NCBI GenBank assembly: GCA_937916465.1 | Contig: CALFTK010000012.1 | Span: 1 to 45,136, forward strand | Direction: 5' to 3' | DNA length: 45,136 nt | Source of the DNA: an uncultured Bacteroidales bacterium | GTDB lineage: Bacteria > Bacteroidota > Bacteroidia > Bacteroidales > Bacteroidaceae | Shown here: positions 1-8,202 of the stretch, in pieces | How positions within the stretch are numbered: the first letter of the stretch is position 1 | Layout of the letters: every line of letters begins with the position of its first letter | Program-made: the position numbers and the translations under genes | The notes under the pieces: model-generated | What the model saw: only the letters and a program-made list of their open reading frames with translations | What the model was told of the DNA's origin: nothing | Databases searched by the model: none

Positions 1-130
1 TGTAAGATTGCAAACTTCATTATTCTGGTTTCATGAAATTTCGTTATCATCCGGACTGCTTAAATCTCGGAAAATTCCTGGCTGTGATCTTGTGTATAAA
101 GTCGCAGTTTCATTCTCTGAAAGACCGTTT
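1..130. other. Unassigned contig end
   Basis: On the minus strand a frame different from the neighbouring helicase fragment is open here and ends with a stop about 30 nt from the contig end. It is too short to identify. It may be a frameshifted continuation of the fragment to its right or another joined piece. The small plus-strand frame in this stretch looks like a shadow. Confidence 0.3.
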
Positions 131-505
131 TTACGGTTTTATCCGTCATTTCATTTTTTACGCTTTCAATAGTCTTATATTGTTTATCATTGTCGACTCC
201 AGATATGTTTATTATTTTGTAACCATTGAGGTTTAGAAAATCTTTTTTATGTGTTTTGATAAGAGTCTCTAGAGCATCACAGGACGCACGGTAGGGAAGA
301 ACAAAAACCATATGCCTGCACATCTTGCCTTCTTTAATTCGCTCGTCGTTTAAGAAACTTAATATGTTTTTGTCTTCTTTTGAACCATCAATAGCCTTCA
401 TCAAATCAAGTACTTCTTTTTCGTTTTGGAATTTTGTATGATTTTTGTTGGCACTATCTTTTTTTATTGATGGAGATGTTGCAAAGCTTGACGAAACATT
501 TTGTG
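60..505 (-). pseudogene. Internal fragment of a DEAD/DEAH helicase / restriction-type protein
   Basis: The minus strand encodes about 145 residues without a credible start or end. The stretch around GKMCRHMVFVLPYRASCDAL followed by KIINISGVDN resembles, from memory, the region between the two RecA-like lobes of large Bacteroidota DEAD/DEAH helicases of restriction type. In those proteins it leads into a motif for nucleotide-dependent strand separation. Here the match stops near MTDKTVKT, and the last ~25 residues in this frame look unrelated, so either a frameshift or a second joint lies near position 130. The upstream end runs directly into a threonyl-tRNA synthetase start near 505-510. Both ends are therefore broken. 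The family call is moderate, and substrate or partners cannot be read. Confidence 0.45.
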
Positions 506-645
506 TCATAATAAAAACCTTCTTCTATTACAGGACCAACCCAAAATTTAGCATGTGGATATAAATGTTTTACTGCTTGTGCAAGTAAATGTGCACAAGA
601 GTGATTCATAATACTTAACTTTTCATTTTCTTTTATATTTATCAT
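505..645 (-). pseudogene. thrS: Threonyl-tRNA synthetase, N-terminal fragment only
   Basis: The first 47 codons of a threonyl-tRNA synthetase are present. They include the HSCAHLLAQAVKHLYP signature and the GPVIEEGFYYD segment that begin the editing (SAD-like) region. The form lacks an N-terminal TGS domain, as in some short Firmicutes enzymes. A good ribosome-binding site (AAAGGGAG) lies just upstream of the ATG. After GFYYD the frame runs into unrelated sequence and soon stops, so no catalytic domain is present. AT-rich codon use and the strong SD match the pieces at 0.65-4.6 kb and not the Bacteroidales genes. The enzyme would charge tRNA-Thr, but this copy cannot be functional as assembled. 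Confidence 0.85.
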
Positions 646-647
646 TT

Positions 648-732
648 TTATTCTCCCTTTCTTTTAAAATATATAATATTTTCTTTTCTCATTACTTTTG
701 TTTTTTCATCTTTAACAGTGATAACTTCTTGA
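648..732 (-). pseudogene. C-terminal tail of an unidentified gene upstream of thrS
   Basis: About 27 codons, lysine- and isoleucine-rich (ending YFKRKGE then TAA), stop immediately before the thrS ribosome-binding site. This is the normal arrangement for the end of a preceding gene in the same operon. Its upstream part is replaced by pcrA sequence in another frame at about 733. I do not recognise the family from this little sequence. Confidence 0.5.
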
Positions 733-1899
733 TCATATAAATCTAAAATATGAAATAATATCTTTAACTTCTTTACGTTTTAAATATGAGAATCCACCAA
801 AGATATTATAAGGCATTCTTTCTTCTAAGAAAGCCATTTCAAAGTTTCTTGATATTGCACTATTACGATAAAGTACTGCGATGTCAGAATATTTATATCC
901 TTCACGTCTAACTAGATGTGCTATTTCATTTACAACATATCTTACTTCTTCTTCATAGTAATATGCTTCTTGAACGATTACATCATTTATTGAACCTTCT
1001 ACATCACTATATAATTGTTTTGGCTCTCTAATTTGATTATGTCTAATTACAGCATTAGCTCCTTTTAAAATACTATTATGTGAACGATAGTTTTTAAGAA
1101 GTTTTATTACTTTTGCGTTAGGATAGTCTCTTGTGAAGTTTAACATATTATCAACAGTTGCACCTCTAAAACTATAGATGCTTTGGTCATCATCACCTAC
1201 AACAAATAAGTTTTCTAAAGCAGATGCAAGCATTTTAATAATATTATATTGAACTTTATTTGTATCTTGAAATTCATCAACAAGAATATACTGATATAAT
1301 CTTTGATAATATTCTAATACATCTGGACATTTTGCAAATAATTCTTCAGTTTTAAGTAATAAATCATCAAAGTCAAGAAAATTTTCTTTCTTTAAATAAG
1401 CTTCATATTCATTATAAATAGGTTCCACAATACTGTTTAATTCATTAATACCATTTTTATAATCGCCAATCATTTTCGCAGCAATCTTTGTTGTAAATGT
1501 TTTTTTGTCTACATCTTGGCGTTTAAAGATATCTGTAAGAATCTTTTGTGTATCTTCATCATCAATAATTTCAAAGTTTCTTTCGTATCCAATATTTTGA
1601 ATATTTCTTCTTAAGATTTTTACACATAAAGAGTGAATTGTAGAAATATTAAGGTATTTTGCTTCTTCATCAAGAATTGATGAAAGACGTTCTTTCATTT
1701 CATTTGTTGCTTTTTTAGTAAATGTAATTGCTAAAATGTTATATGGTTTGATATTGCATTCAGATACCATATATGCAATTCTTGCTGTAAGAGTTTTGGT
1801 TTTACCAGTTCCTGCACCTGCAAATACCATTACTGGTCCATTTATTTGTTCTACTGCAAGACGTTGTTCATTATTTAAAACATCTAAAATTGTTGCCAT
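733..1899 (-). pseudogene. pcrA: UvrD/PcrA-type 3'-5' DNA helicase, truncated after the first half
   Basis: The 388 residues carry the superfamily I motifs in order: Walker A AGAGTGKTKTL near residue 28, AITFTKKATNEM (Ia), LVDEFQDT (II), VVGDDDQSIYSFRGA (III) and LKNYRSHNSI (IV). The protein ends just after FGGFSYLKRKEVKDIISYFR, where a full PcrA (about 720 residues) would continue with motifs V and VI. The stop codon arises at the joint near 733, so the truncation comes from the junction and not from a normal gene end. The intact family unwinds DNA in repair and plasmid replication. The start lies 3 nt after the glnS stop, so the two were an operon in the source genome. AT-rich composition resembles Firmicutes/Mollicutes. 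Confidence 0.88.
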
Positions 1900-1902
1900 A
1901 TT

Positions 1903-3546
1903 CTACACATTAAATGATGATTTTAAACCTACAATACGGTTAAAAATTAAATCATTCCCTTTCGATTCTTTATCTACAGTATAATATCCATTACGAATAA
2001 ATTGGAACTTATCTTCAGGTAAAACATCTTTTAAGTAATTTTCTACAAAACCGCATTTAACAACCCAAGAGTCTGGATTGATTTGTTCTTTAAAGTTTTC
2101 AGTTGATACTTTTTCATCTTTCATTAAGAAATCATATAAATTAAATTTAGCAGGAACAGCTGTAGTTGCTTCTACATAATGAATTGTACCATTAGGTTTT
2201 CTTTCATTAAATCCTGATCCTGACTTAGTAGCTGGATCATATGTACAATGGATTTCAATAATTTCTCCATTTTCATCTTTAATAACTTCTTCGCATTTAA
2301 TAAAATATGCATGCATTAAACGAACTTCGATTCCTTTAGATAAACGCTTCCATTTCTTATTTGGTTTTTCTTCTAGGAAATCTTCTTTTTCAATGTATAA
2401 ATATTTACCAAATGCCATCTTATGGCTTCCTAAAGATTCATTTTCAGTATTATTAACTGCATCAACGTATTCTAATTTGTCTTCAGGATAGTTAGTAATA
2501 ACCACTTTTAATGGATCAATAATTGCCATCGGACGAATAGTCTTAAGTTTTAAATCTTCTCTTAAGAAATATTCAAGCATACCATAATCAACTGTTGAGT
2601 TAATTTTAGAAAGGCCTGTTGCCATAATAAATTCTTTGATAGCCTCAGGTGTAAATCCTCTTCTTCTAAGTCCTACTAAAGTTGGCATTCTTGGATCATC
2701 ATATCCAGTAACAATATTTTCATCAACAAGTTGTTTTAGATATCTTTTACTCATTAAAGTATGAGTGATATTTAATCTTCCCCATTCAATTTGACGAGGT
2801 TTAGCTTTTACATCACAGTTATTAATTACCCAGTCATAAAGTGGACGATGGTCCTCAAATTCAATACTACAAAGTGAATGTGTAATTCCTTCTATTGCAT
2901 CTTGTAATGGATGTGCAAAATCATACATTGGATAAATACACCACTTATTACCAGTTTGATGATGTTCTACATGCATAATACGATAGATTACTGGATCGCG
3001 CATATTCATATTAGGACTTGCCATATCAATCTTAGCACGAAGAGTTTTTTCACCATCTTTATATTTGCCTTCGCGCATTTCTTTAAATAATTTTAGATTT
3101 TCTTCAACACTACGATCACGATATGGAGAGTTCTTACCAGGAGTTACTACATCTCCACGATATGCAGCCATTTCTTCATGTGTTAAATCACAAACAAATG
3201 CTAACCCTTTTTTAATTAAAAGAACTGCTTTTTCATATGTTTCTTCAAAATAACTTGAACCATAATTTACTGTCTTAGGAGTATATCCTAACCATTTAAT
3301 ATCATTAATAATTGCTTCTACATATTCGGCTCCTTCTTTAGAAGGATTAGTATCATCTAAACGAAGATTCGTAGCTCCACCAAAATAATTAGATAATTCA
3401 AAGTTATTAATTATTGCACGAGCATGACCAATGTGTAGGTATGCATTGGGTTCAGGAGGGAATCTTGTCAAGATATGGTCTACTACACCATTTTCTAATT
3501 CATTCTTCATAATTGTTTTAATGAAGTTTGAATTCTCGTTCATCAT
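1903..3546 (-). CDS. glnS: Glutaminyl-tRNA synthetase
   Basis: A complete class I synthetase of 547 residues, the usual length. It charges tRNA-Gln with glutamine in the cytoplasm. The HIGH-type signature is RFPPEPNAYLHIGHARA near residue 30 and the KMSKS-type loop is HTLMSKRYLK near residue 265. The C-terminal anticodon-binding beta-barrels follow. The start is a double ATG (3546 and 3543), with GGAG about 8-10 nt upstream inside the end of the preceding gene. It sits between a B3/4-domain gene and pcrA with almost no spacing, as in compact genomes. Low GC and the SD site mark it as Firmicutes/Mollicutes-like and foreign to the Bacteroidales region to the right. Confidence 0.95.
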   Translation of the reverse strand: MMNENSNFIKTIMKNELENGVVDHILTRFPPEPNAYLHIGHARAIINNFELSNYFGGATNLRLDDTNPSKEGAEYVEAIINDIKWLGYTPKTVNYGSSYFEETYEKAVLLIKKGLAFVCDLTHEEMAAYRGDVVTPGKNSPYRDRSVEENLKLFKEMREGKYKDGEKTLRAKIDMASPNMNMRDPVIYRIMHVEHHQTGNKWCIYPMYDFAHPLQDAIEGITHSLCSIEFEDHRPLYDWVINNCDVKAKPRQIEWGRLNITHTLMSKRYLKQLVDENIVTGYDDPRMPTLVGLRRRGFTPEAIKEFIMATGLSKINSTVDYGMLEYFLREDLKLKTIRPMAIIDPLKVVITNYPEDKLEYVDAVNNTENESLGSHKMAFGKYLYIEKEDFLEEKPNKKWKRLSKGIEVRLMHAYFIKCEEVIKDENGEIIEIHCTYDPATKSGSGFNERKPNGTIHYVEATTAVPAKFNLYDFLMKDEKVSTENFKEQINPDSWVVKCGFVENYLKDVLPEDKFQFIRNGYYTVDKESKGNDLIFNRIVGLKSSFNV

Positions 3547-3547
3547 A

Positions 3548-3910
3548 TTAATTTTCTCCTATTTTTCTCATATTTTTAATTTTAGTAAATGTTTTATAAA
3601 GTGATACTAATTTTTCTTCATCTAAATCTTTTTCACTTTCATCAAAACATATAATCATTACTAGGATTCTTTTTGTAGAACTTGTTACACATGTTCTTAA
3701 AGTATCGCTAGTTGGACAACCAAAAGGTCCTATGTTATCAGTATAAACAGGAATATTAGTTACATTAATTAACCCTCTGTTTATTCCTTCATATATATCT
3801 TCTTTCTTACCTAGTCTAATAACTACGTCACCATTTATTTTATCTAAATCAACAACACATACGCTACGAAGGGTAAGAATAGATAAAATATTACCTACTA
3901 TTGTATCAAG
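3548..3910 (-). pseudogene. B3/4 (tRNA-editing-like) domain protein, C-terminal part
   Basis: About 120 residues are open to the left joint and end with TAA at 3548-3550, two bases before the glnS start. The line GDVVIRLGKKEDIYEGI, then NIPVYTDNIGPFGCPTSD and a strand ending RILVMIICF, is typical of stand-alone B3/4-domain proteins. These relate to the editing module of phenylalanyl-tRNA synthetase beta. The N-terminal half is missing because the sequence switches at about 3910 to a holB fragment on the other strand. It was too short or start-less to be an obvious ORF. Its real function is not established; editing of mischarged tRNA is a family-level inference. Confidence 0.7.
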
Positions 3911-3911
3911 A

Positions 3912-4403
3912 TGTCAAAAGATTCCATTCAGAAGAACAAATATCAAAGAATGTTTGAAATATGCACGTGATATGGGTATTGCAGAATTAGATGCTTATTT
4001 ATGTTCAAATATTGTGAATAATATTCATGAAATACAAACATTAAGTGAAGATGAAAATTATCAAAATGCACGTATTTGGGCTATGAATGTAATTGAAGAA
4101 TTTCATAATGACCCTTATATGACTATCTTAAATATTCAAAAAGAAGGATTTAATGACAAAAAAGGAAATGATCGTATAGAATTTCAGTATTTTGTAAATA
4201 TATTAATCTTATTCTTTAGAAGTATCATTATGAATGATACCTTATGTTTAAGTGATACTTGGAAGAATGCAAAGTTAAATTATTCAAAAGAAAAAGCTAT
4301 TGAATATTTATCAATAGTTATGAATAGTAAAGATCAATTTAGTAAATCGATTCAAGTGAAATTACTAGTTGATTCAATGTTAATACGAATGAAGGAGGTA
4401 TAA
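3912..4403 (+). pseudogene. holB: DNA polymerase III delta-prime subunit, C-terminal fragment
   Basis: This resembles the helical C-terminal collar domain of bacterial delta-prime clamp-loader subunits (ELDAYLCSNIVNNIHEI, then RIEFQYFVNILILFFRSI). The ATPase-like N-terminal domains are absent. The reading frame used from the TTG at 3954 seems shifted relative to a plausible upstream frame (KRFHSEEQISKNV, stop at about 3951). Restoring one T in the GTTTG run would join the two frames. It ends with an AAGGAGG ribosome-binding site for the next gene. The holB-ricT order is the standard Firmicutes arrangement. The clamp loader opens the sliding clamp during replication; this piece could not do so alone. 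Confidence 0.65.
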
Positions 4404-4405
4404 TC

Positions 4406-4873
4406 ATGGAAGAAAGAAATTATACTCATATTGCATTTGTAAGTTTTGCTGGTTCAAAGAAACTATATAGTTTTGGGACAAATGATGAAACATTAAATGT
4501 GAATGATAAAGTTGTTGTCGAAACAATTCGTGGATTAGAAGTTGGTACAATCATGAAAGAAAACCAATTATTTGAAACAATTAAAGAATTTATTAAAAAT
4601 AAGGATAACTTTATGGAATCCACACGTATAGCCTATACAACAAGTAATCCACAGTTTATAAAATATTTAGAAGAAAAAGGACTTACCAATTGGGAAATAT
4701 GTTATTGCTGTCTATATGCATTGGGATTAAGAGGTAAAGAGGTAGGTAGCTACATAAAAATGCGTAGTCATTATAACATAAGTACCGAAATCAGGGCCAA
4801 ATTAGGGATTAATGAACATGAAACTAACTTGGGAATCTATATCAGAAAATTATTAAAGAATTTTAATTCATAA
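4406..4873 (+). pseudogene. Chimeric ORF: RicT/YaaT (PSP1) start joined to a Bacteroidota HTH regulator tail
   Basis: The first ~50 residues look like the N-terminus of RicT/YaaT PSP1-family proteins (KVVVETIRGLEVGTI), which follow holB in Firmicutes. From about residue 55 (position ~4560-4600) the protein becomes the C-terminus of a Bacteroidota TPR-HTH regulator. That part has an ESTRIAY segment, then ICYCCLYALGLRGKEVGSY and HETNLGIYIRKLL, matching the LuxR-like DNA-binding end of those proteins. The result is a 155-residue ORF in one frame, with strong SD (AAGGAGG, 7-13 nt upstream). It is almost certainly a joint artefact and not a real fusion. The right part marks where the Bacteroidales sequence begins. 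Confidence 0.7.
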
Positions 4874-5062
4874 AACACCAAAATTAGATAAATCTAAAAC
4901 TTTATTAATAGACGTGCCAAAATTTCTACAGACCCCTATTGATTATCAGTGATTTAAGGTTTGGAATCTGAAACTTTTTTTTTGAATCTGAAACTTTGTC
5001 TTCATAACTTTGCTGTATTAACAAATAAAAACCAATGTTATTAACAAATAATTATTACGCTT
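4874..5062 (+). promoter_or_regulatory. Promoter and tandem repeat upstream of the secreted protein gene
   Basis: A Bacteroidota-type promoter is visible: TTTG at 4981-4984, 20 nt spacing, then TAACTTTG at 5005-5012. The gene starts 50 nt further on. Two direct copies of GAATCTGAAACTTT lie at 4964-4977 and 4984-4997, exactly 20 bp apart. The second overlaps the -33 box. That layout (two helical turns, one face) suggests an activator or repressor site. Confidence 0.6.
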
Positions 5063-6418
5063 ATGAAACAGTTTATCTACTTATTTATTGGAATGTTGAT
5101 GATAAGTTCATCCACATTGATGTATGGAAATACTGCTCCTGACAGTGTTATCTATTCTTATGGTTTTGAAGATAATTTGGAATCATTCCTTGAAAAGAAT
5201 CCGCAAGATTCTATTGAAGGTATATGGTATTGTGACGATAATCTGAATAGGGCCTATTTTAAAGATACTATAATTCGAGTAAGTAATGTTATAGAACAGT
5301 CTTTAATAGGTTGGTCAAACTATTCTATAGAAAAAGAAGAGAAGGAAATTAGTCGTTTGTCTGCCTCAAATTCAATATCAACAGCAGATAAAGATAACAA
5401 TGTATTTAAAGTTCATCTTGGAGTAGAAGGCCGTTTAAGTATAAAATTGTATGGTTTTACTTTTGAACCCAATCAACTGTACAGAGTATCGTTTTTAGCA
5501 AAATCTACAGGAAAATCATATTTTTTATCTGACATAATCAGAGGGTATGCGCCAGCTTTTGAAACAAGTCCTTTACCAAAGACCGCCGATGCAAATTCAC
5601 CACTTAGTACTAAAATTGGTACAAGTGTAGGCGAAAATTTAGGTGGATATAGAAAAGATTTTGAGTTAAGTAAGGGATGGAATGAGATTTCTCTTTTGTT
5701 CTATTACACCGGCGATGCTGTAATGAATAGTTATTTGCAAAATAAAGGACATCAGTTTACATCATTTGAACCGGTTACTGATGAAAAAAGAAATAAATAT
5801 ACTAAATCATTACAAACAGATTTATTCTCTTTTAGTTTCTATTGCGAGAACACCAGTGGAGAAGAAATAGAGGTGTGTTTAGATGATATAACAATAGAAA
5901 GAACAGATATACCTGTAGCCAATGTGTTATTGGATCAAGATAATAAGGTAATAGTGAATACAGGTTATGAATTCGAGATAGAGAATTCAAAGGATAACAT
6001 AGTAAATCAATGGAGCTTTAATGGCAGCACAAACAATGATAGTTTTATGGTATATCCATCTACAGTAGAAAACAATTCTTATGTTAAAAGCTATTACCTA
6101 CATTTAGGTAATGAAATGAATGATAAAGATATTGAAACGTTAACTCTTTGTTATGAATCGGACAAAGCCAACGGAGAATTTGCTTTAAAGATTACCGATG
6201 AATATTTTAGCGGATTGATTAGTGAAGATAATTATGTTCCCGATTTTGTTATTCCAATAACTTATGGGTACAATAATGGTCAAACTACTGATGTTCCTGA
6301 AATAGATTCAGACAAGACTAAGGAACAGTCTGTTTATTACGATTTGTTTGGTCGCAGAGTGGAAAATCCACAGAGCGGTCTTTATATAAAGGATGGTAAG
6401 AAAGTATTTATAAAATAG
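5063..6418 (+). CDS. Secreted beta-sandwich protein with a sorting-like C-terminal tail
   Basis: The protein is 451 residues long. An N-terminal signal peptide (about residues 1-22, hydrophobic FIGMLMISSSTLMYG) is followed by YSYGFEDNLESF, a usual opening for jelly-roll carbohydrate-binding-like modules. YRVSFLAKSTG, KGWNEISLLFYYTGD and VCLDDITIER are typical inner strands of that fold, so one or two such modules probably fill residues 25-280. The last 26 residues (YYDLFGRRVENPQSGLYI, then a Lys-rich end) form the short tail seen on many exported Prevotella/Bacteroides proteins. The tail resembles the end of type IX secretion sorting domains. No catalytic motif is seen, and a surface or glycan-binding role is inference. 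The gene has its own promoter and seems monocistronic. Confidence 0.75.
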   Translation: MKQFIYLFIGMLMISSSTLMYGNTAPDSVIYSYGFEDNLESFLEKNPQDSIEGIWYCDDNLNRAYFKDTIIRVSNVIEQSLIGWSNYSIEKEEKEISRLSASNSISTADKDNNVFKVHLGVEGRLSIKLYGFTFEPNQLYRVSFLAKSTGKSYFLSDIIRGYAPAFETSPLPKTADANSPLSTKIGTSVGENLGGYRKDFELSKGWNEISLLFYYTGDAVMNSYLQNKGHQFTSFEPVTDEKRNKYTKSLQTDLFSFSFYCENTSGEEIEVCLDDITIERTDIPVANVLLDQDNKVIVNTGYEFEIENSKDNIVNQWSFNGSTNNDSFMVYPSTVENNSYVKSYYLHLGNEMNDKDIETLTLCYESDKANGEFALKITDEYFSGLISEDNYVPDFVIPITYGYNNGQTTDVPEIDSDKTKEQSVYYDLFGRRVENPQSGLYIKDGKKVFIK

Positions 6419-6486
6419 TGACATATTAATCATTAACCAATCAGGATTTTGGTTATACAAGTAAATTGAATTCACCTATTAAATAG

Positions 6487-6740
6487 ATTTTGATTATAAG
6501 ACGTCTGAATTTTTTATTATTGGTATTATTGCTTTCTATATTTAAAGCACAATATAGTTATAGTAATGTTACTATAGATGGTATAGTATATTCGTTAGTA
6601 AAACTGCGGAATTAAATATTTTTTTTCATCATTCCGCTCGTTTTCTCACGAATTTGAAGACAACGGAGCATTCTCTGATATTCTAAAAGATTTAGAGTGG
6701 TCTTTACATAAAGGATGGTAAGAAGGTGTTTGTAAAGTAA
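6487..6740 (+). pseudogene. Remnant of an exported protein: signal-peptide start and sorting-like tail only
   Basis: From a TTG at about 6490 the sequence encodes RRLNFLLLVLLLSIFKAQ, a clear signal peptide, then SNVTIDGIVYSLV, a start often seen in secreted Bacteroidales repeat proteins. It hits a stop (TAA) at about 6613-6615. Further on, 6696-6740 encodes SGLYIKDGKKVFVK and a stop, nearly identical to the tail of the intact gene just upstream. The middle of the gene is missing and the usual ATG is not present. The best reading is a decayed second tail-bearing gene. An inverted repeat (GCGGAAT at 6606-6612, ATTCCGC at 6631-6637) lies inside it. Confidence 0.6.
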
Positions 6741-6806
6741 TAAATCTTGTTCTGGCAGATCTGGATATATGACGTAACAGAGATCTGACGTAGCAGATAA
6801 AACAAA

Positions 6807-6840
6807 AAGAACTGATCGAATATATCGACCAGTTCTTTTC
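6807..6840. terminator. Terminator of gdhA (stem-loop, usable both ways)
   Basis: Arms AAGAACTGATCGA (6807-6819) and TCGACCAGTTCTT (6825-6837) pair with one mismatch around a 5-nt loop. A-rich and T-rich flanks give a U-run in either direction. It lies 28 nt past the gdhA stop. Confidence 0.85.
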
Positions 6841-6867
6841 TTGTATAGTGTTGACTATTAAATCGAA

Positions 6868-8202
6868 TCAAACAACACCCTGCTTCATCATAGCGTCTGC
6901 TACCTTCATGAAACCGGATACGTTAGCACCCTTTTCATAGTTGATGTAGCCGTCTGCTTCTGTGCCATACTGTACGCAAGCAGAGTGGATATTGCGCATA
7001 ATGCTGTGTAACTTTTCATCCACTTCTTCTTTGCTCCAACCAAGTTTGATAGAGTTCTGTGTCATTTCAAGACCTGATACTGATACACCACCAGCGTTGG
7101 CAGCTTTACCAGGAGCATAAAGAATCTTTGCATTCTGGAATACGCGGATAGCTTCAGGACGTGAAGGCATGTTTGCACCCTCTGAAACAGCCATAATGCC
7201 GTTTGCAACCAAAGCCTTAGCTTCTTCTTCGTTGATTTCGTTCTGTGTAGCTGATGGCAGAGCAATGTCACCTTTTTCATACCATGGACGAACGCCTGCA
7301 ACATATTTCAAACCGAATTCATCTGCAAACTCAGAAATTCTACCACGACGTACATTCTTAAGATCCATAATCCAGTCAAGCTGTTCACGTGTGATACCAT
7401 CAGGATTATAAACGTAACCATCAGAGTCAGACATGGTAAGTACTTTACCGCCCAACTGCAGAACCTTTTCTGCTGTGTATTGTGCTACGTTACCTGAACC
7501 TGAAATCAAGCACTTTTTGCCTTCCAATGATTCACCGCGAGTAGCAAGCATTTCCTGCAAGAAGTATATGTTACCGTAACCGGTAGCTTCAGGACGAATT
7601 AGAGATCCACCAAATGAAAGAGCCTTACCTGTCAAAGTACCTGTGAAGGTCTGGGTTAGTTTTTTGTACATACCATACATATAACCTACTTCACGAGCAC
7701 CTACACCTATATCGCCTGCAGGAACGTCGGTTTCAGGACCAATGTGACGCCACAATTCCTGCATAAATGCATGGCAGAAACGCATTACCTCAGCTTCTGA
7801 TTTACCTTTTGGATTGAAGTCTGAACCACCTTTTGCACCACCCATAGGCAATGTTGTCAGTGAATTTTTAAGTGTCTGCTCGAATGCCAAATATTTAAGA
7901 ATGCTTAGGTTTACTGAAGGGTGGAAACGAATACCGCCTTTGTACGGGCCTATAGCATTACTGTGCTGAACGCGATAACCCAAATTTGTGTGGATGGATT
8001 TGTCGTCTGCCTGCCATGTTACACGGAAAATGTGGATTCTGTCAGGAATGCAGAAACGCTCAATCAGGTTGCATTCTTCAAACTCAGGGTGTCTGTTGTA
8101 TTCACCCTCAATAGAGTGCAGTACTTCGTTTACTGCCTGGAAGTATTCCGGCTGTCCAGGGAAACGCTGCATAAGATTGTTCAATACTTCATCAACTTTC
8201 AT
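6868..8202 (-). CDS. gdhA: NADP-specific glutamate dehydrogenase
   Basis: The 444-residue protein has the usual length of hexameric bacterial glutamate dehydrogenases. It makes glutamate from 2-oxoglutarate and ammonium (or the reverse) in the cytoplasm and is a main nitrogen-assimilation route in Bacteroidales. The N-terminal substrate domain has YKGGIRFHPSVN and the catalytic-lysine motif PMGGAKGGSDFNPKG (Lys124). The Rossmann domain carries LISGSGNVAQYTAEK near residue 235. Subtype (NADP) is inferred from overall likeness to that class. The gene is single, with its own promoter box and terminator. Confidence 0.95.
   Translation of the reverse strand: MKVDEVLNNLMQRFPGQPEYFQAVNEVLHSIEGEYNRHPEFEECNLIERFCIPDRIHIFRVTWQADDKSIHTNLGYRVQHSNAIGPYKGGIRFHPSVNLSILKYLAFEQTLKNSLTTLPMGGAKGGSDFNPKGKSEAEVMRFCHAFMQELWRHIGPETDVPAGDIGVGAREVGYMYGMYKKLTQTFTGTLTGKALSFGGSLIRPEATGYGNIYFLQEMLATRGESLEGKKCLISGSGNVAQYTAEKVLQLGGKVLTMSDSDGYVYNPDGITREQLDWIMDLKNVRRGRISEFADEFGLKYVAGVRPWYEKGDIALPSATQNEINEEEAKALVANGIMAVSEGANMPSRPEAIRVFQNAKILYAPGKAANAGGVSVSGLEMTQNSIKLGWSKEEVDEKLHSIMRNIHSACVQYGTEADGYINYEKGANVSGFMKVADAMMKQGVV

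Larger units (their letters stand above)
6419..6867. other. Gene-poor stretch between the secreted protein and gdhA
   Basis: This holds the decayed tail-bearing gene and the gdhA terminator. Beyond those I see no intact reading frame or RNA gene. Confidence 0.6.

Noticed and set aside
33..236. A 67-codon plus-strand frame at the left end
   Set aside because: It overlaps the helicase-like frame on the minus strand and resembles no protein.
505..4600. A horizontally acquired Firmicutes island
   Set aside because: Truncated housekeeping genes in broken operons, with no integrase, tRNA site or repeats at the edges, fit chimeric assembly better.
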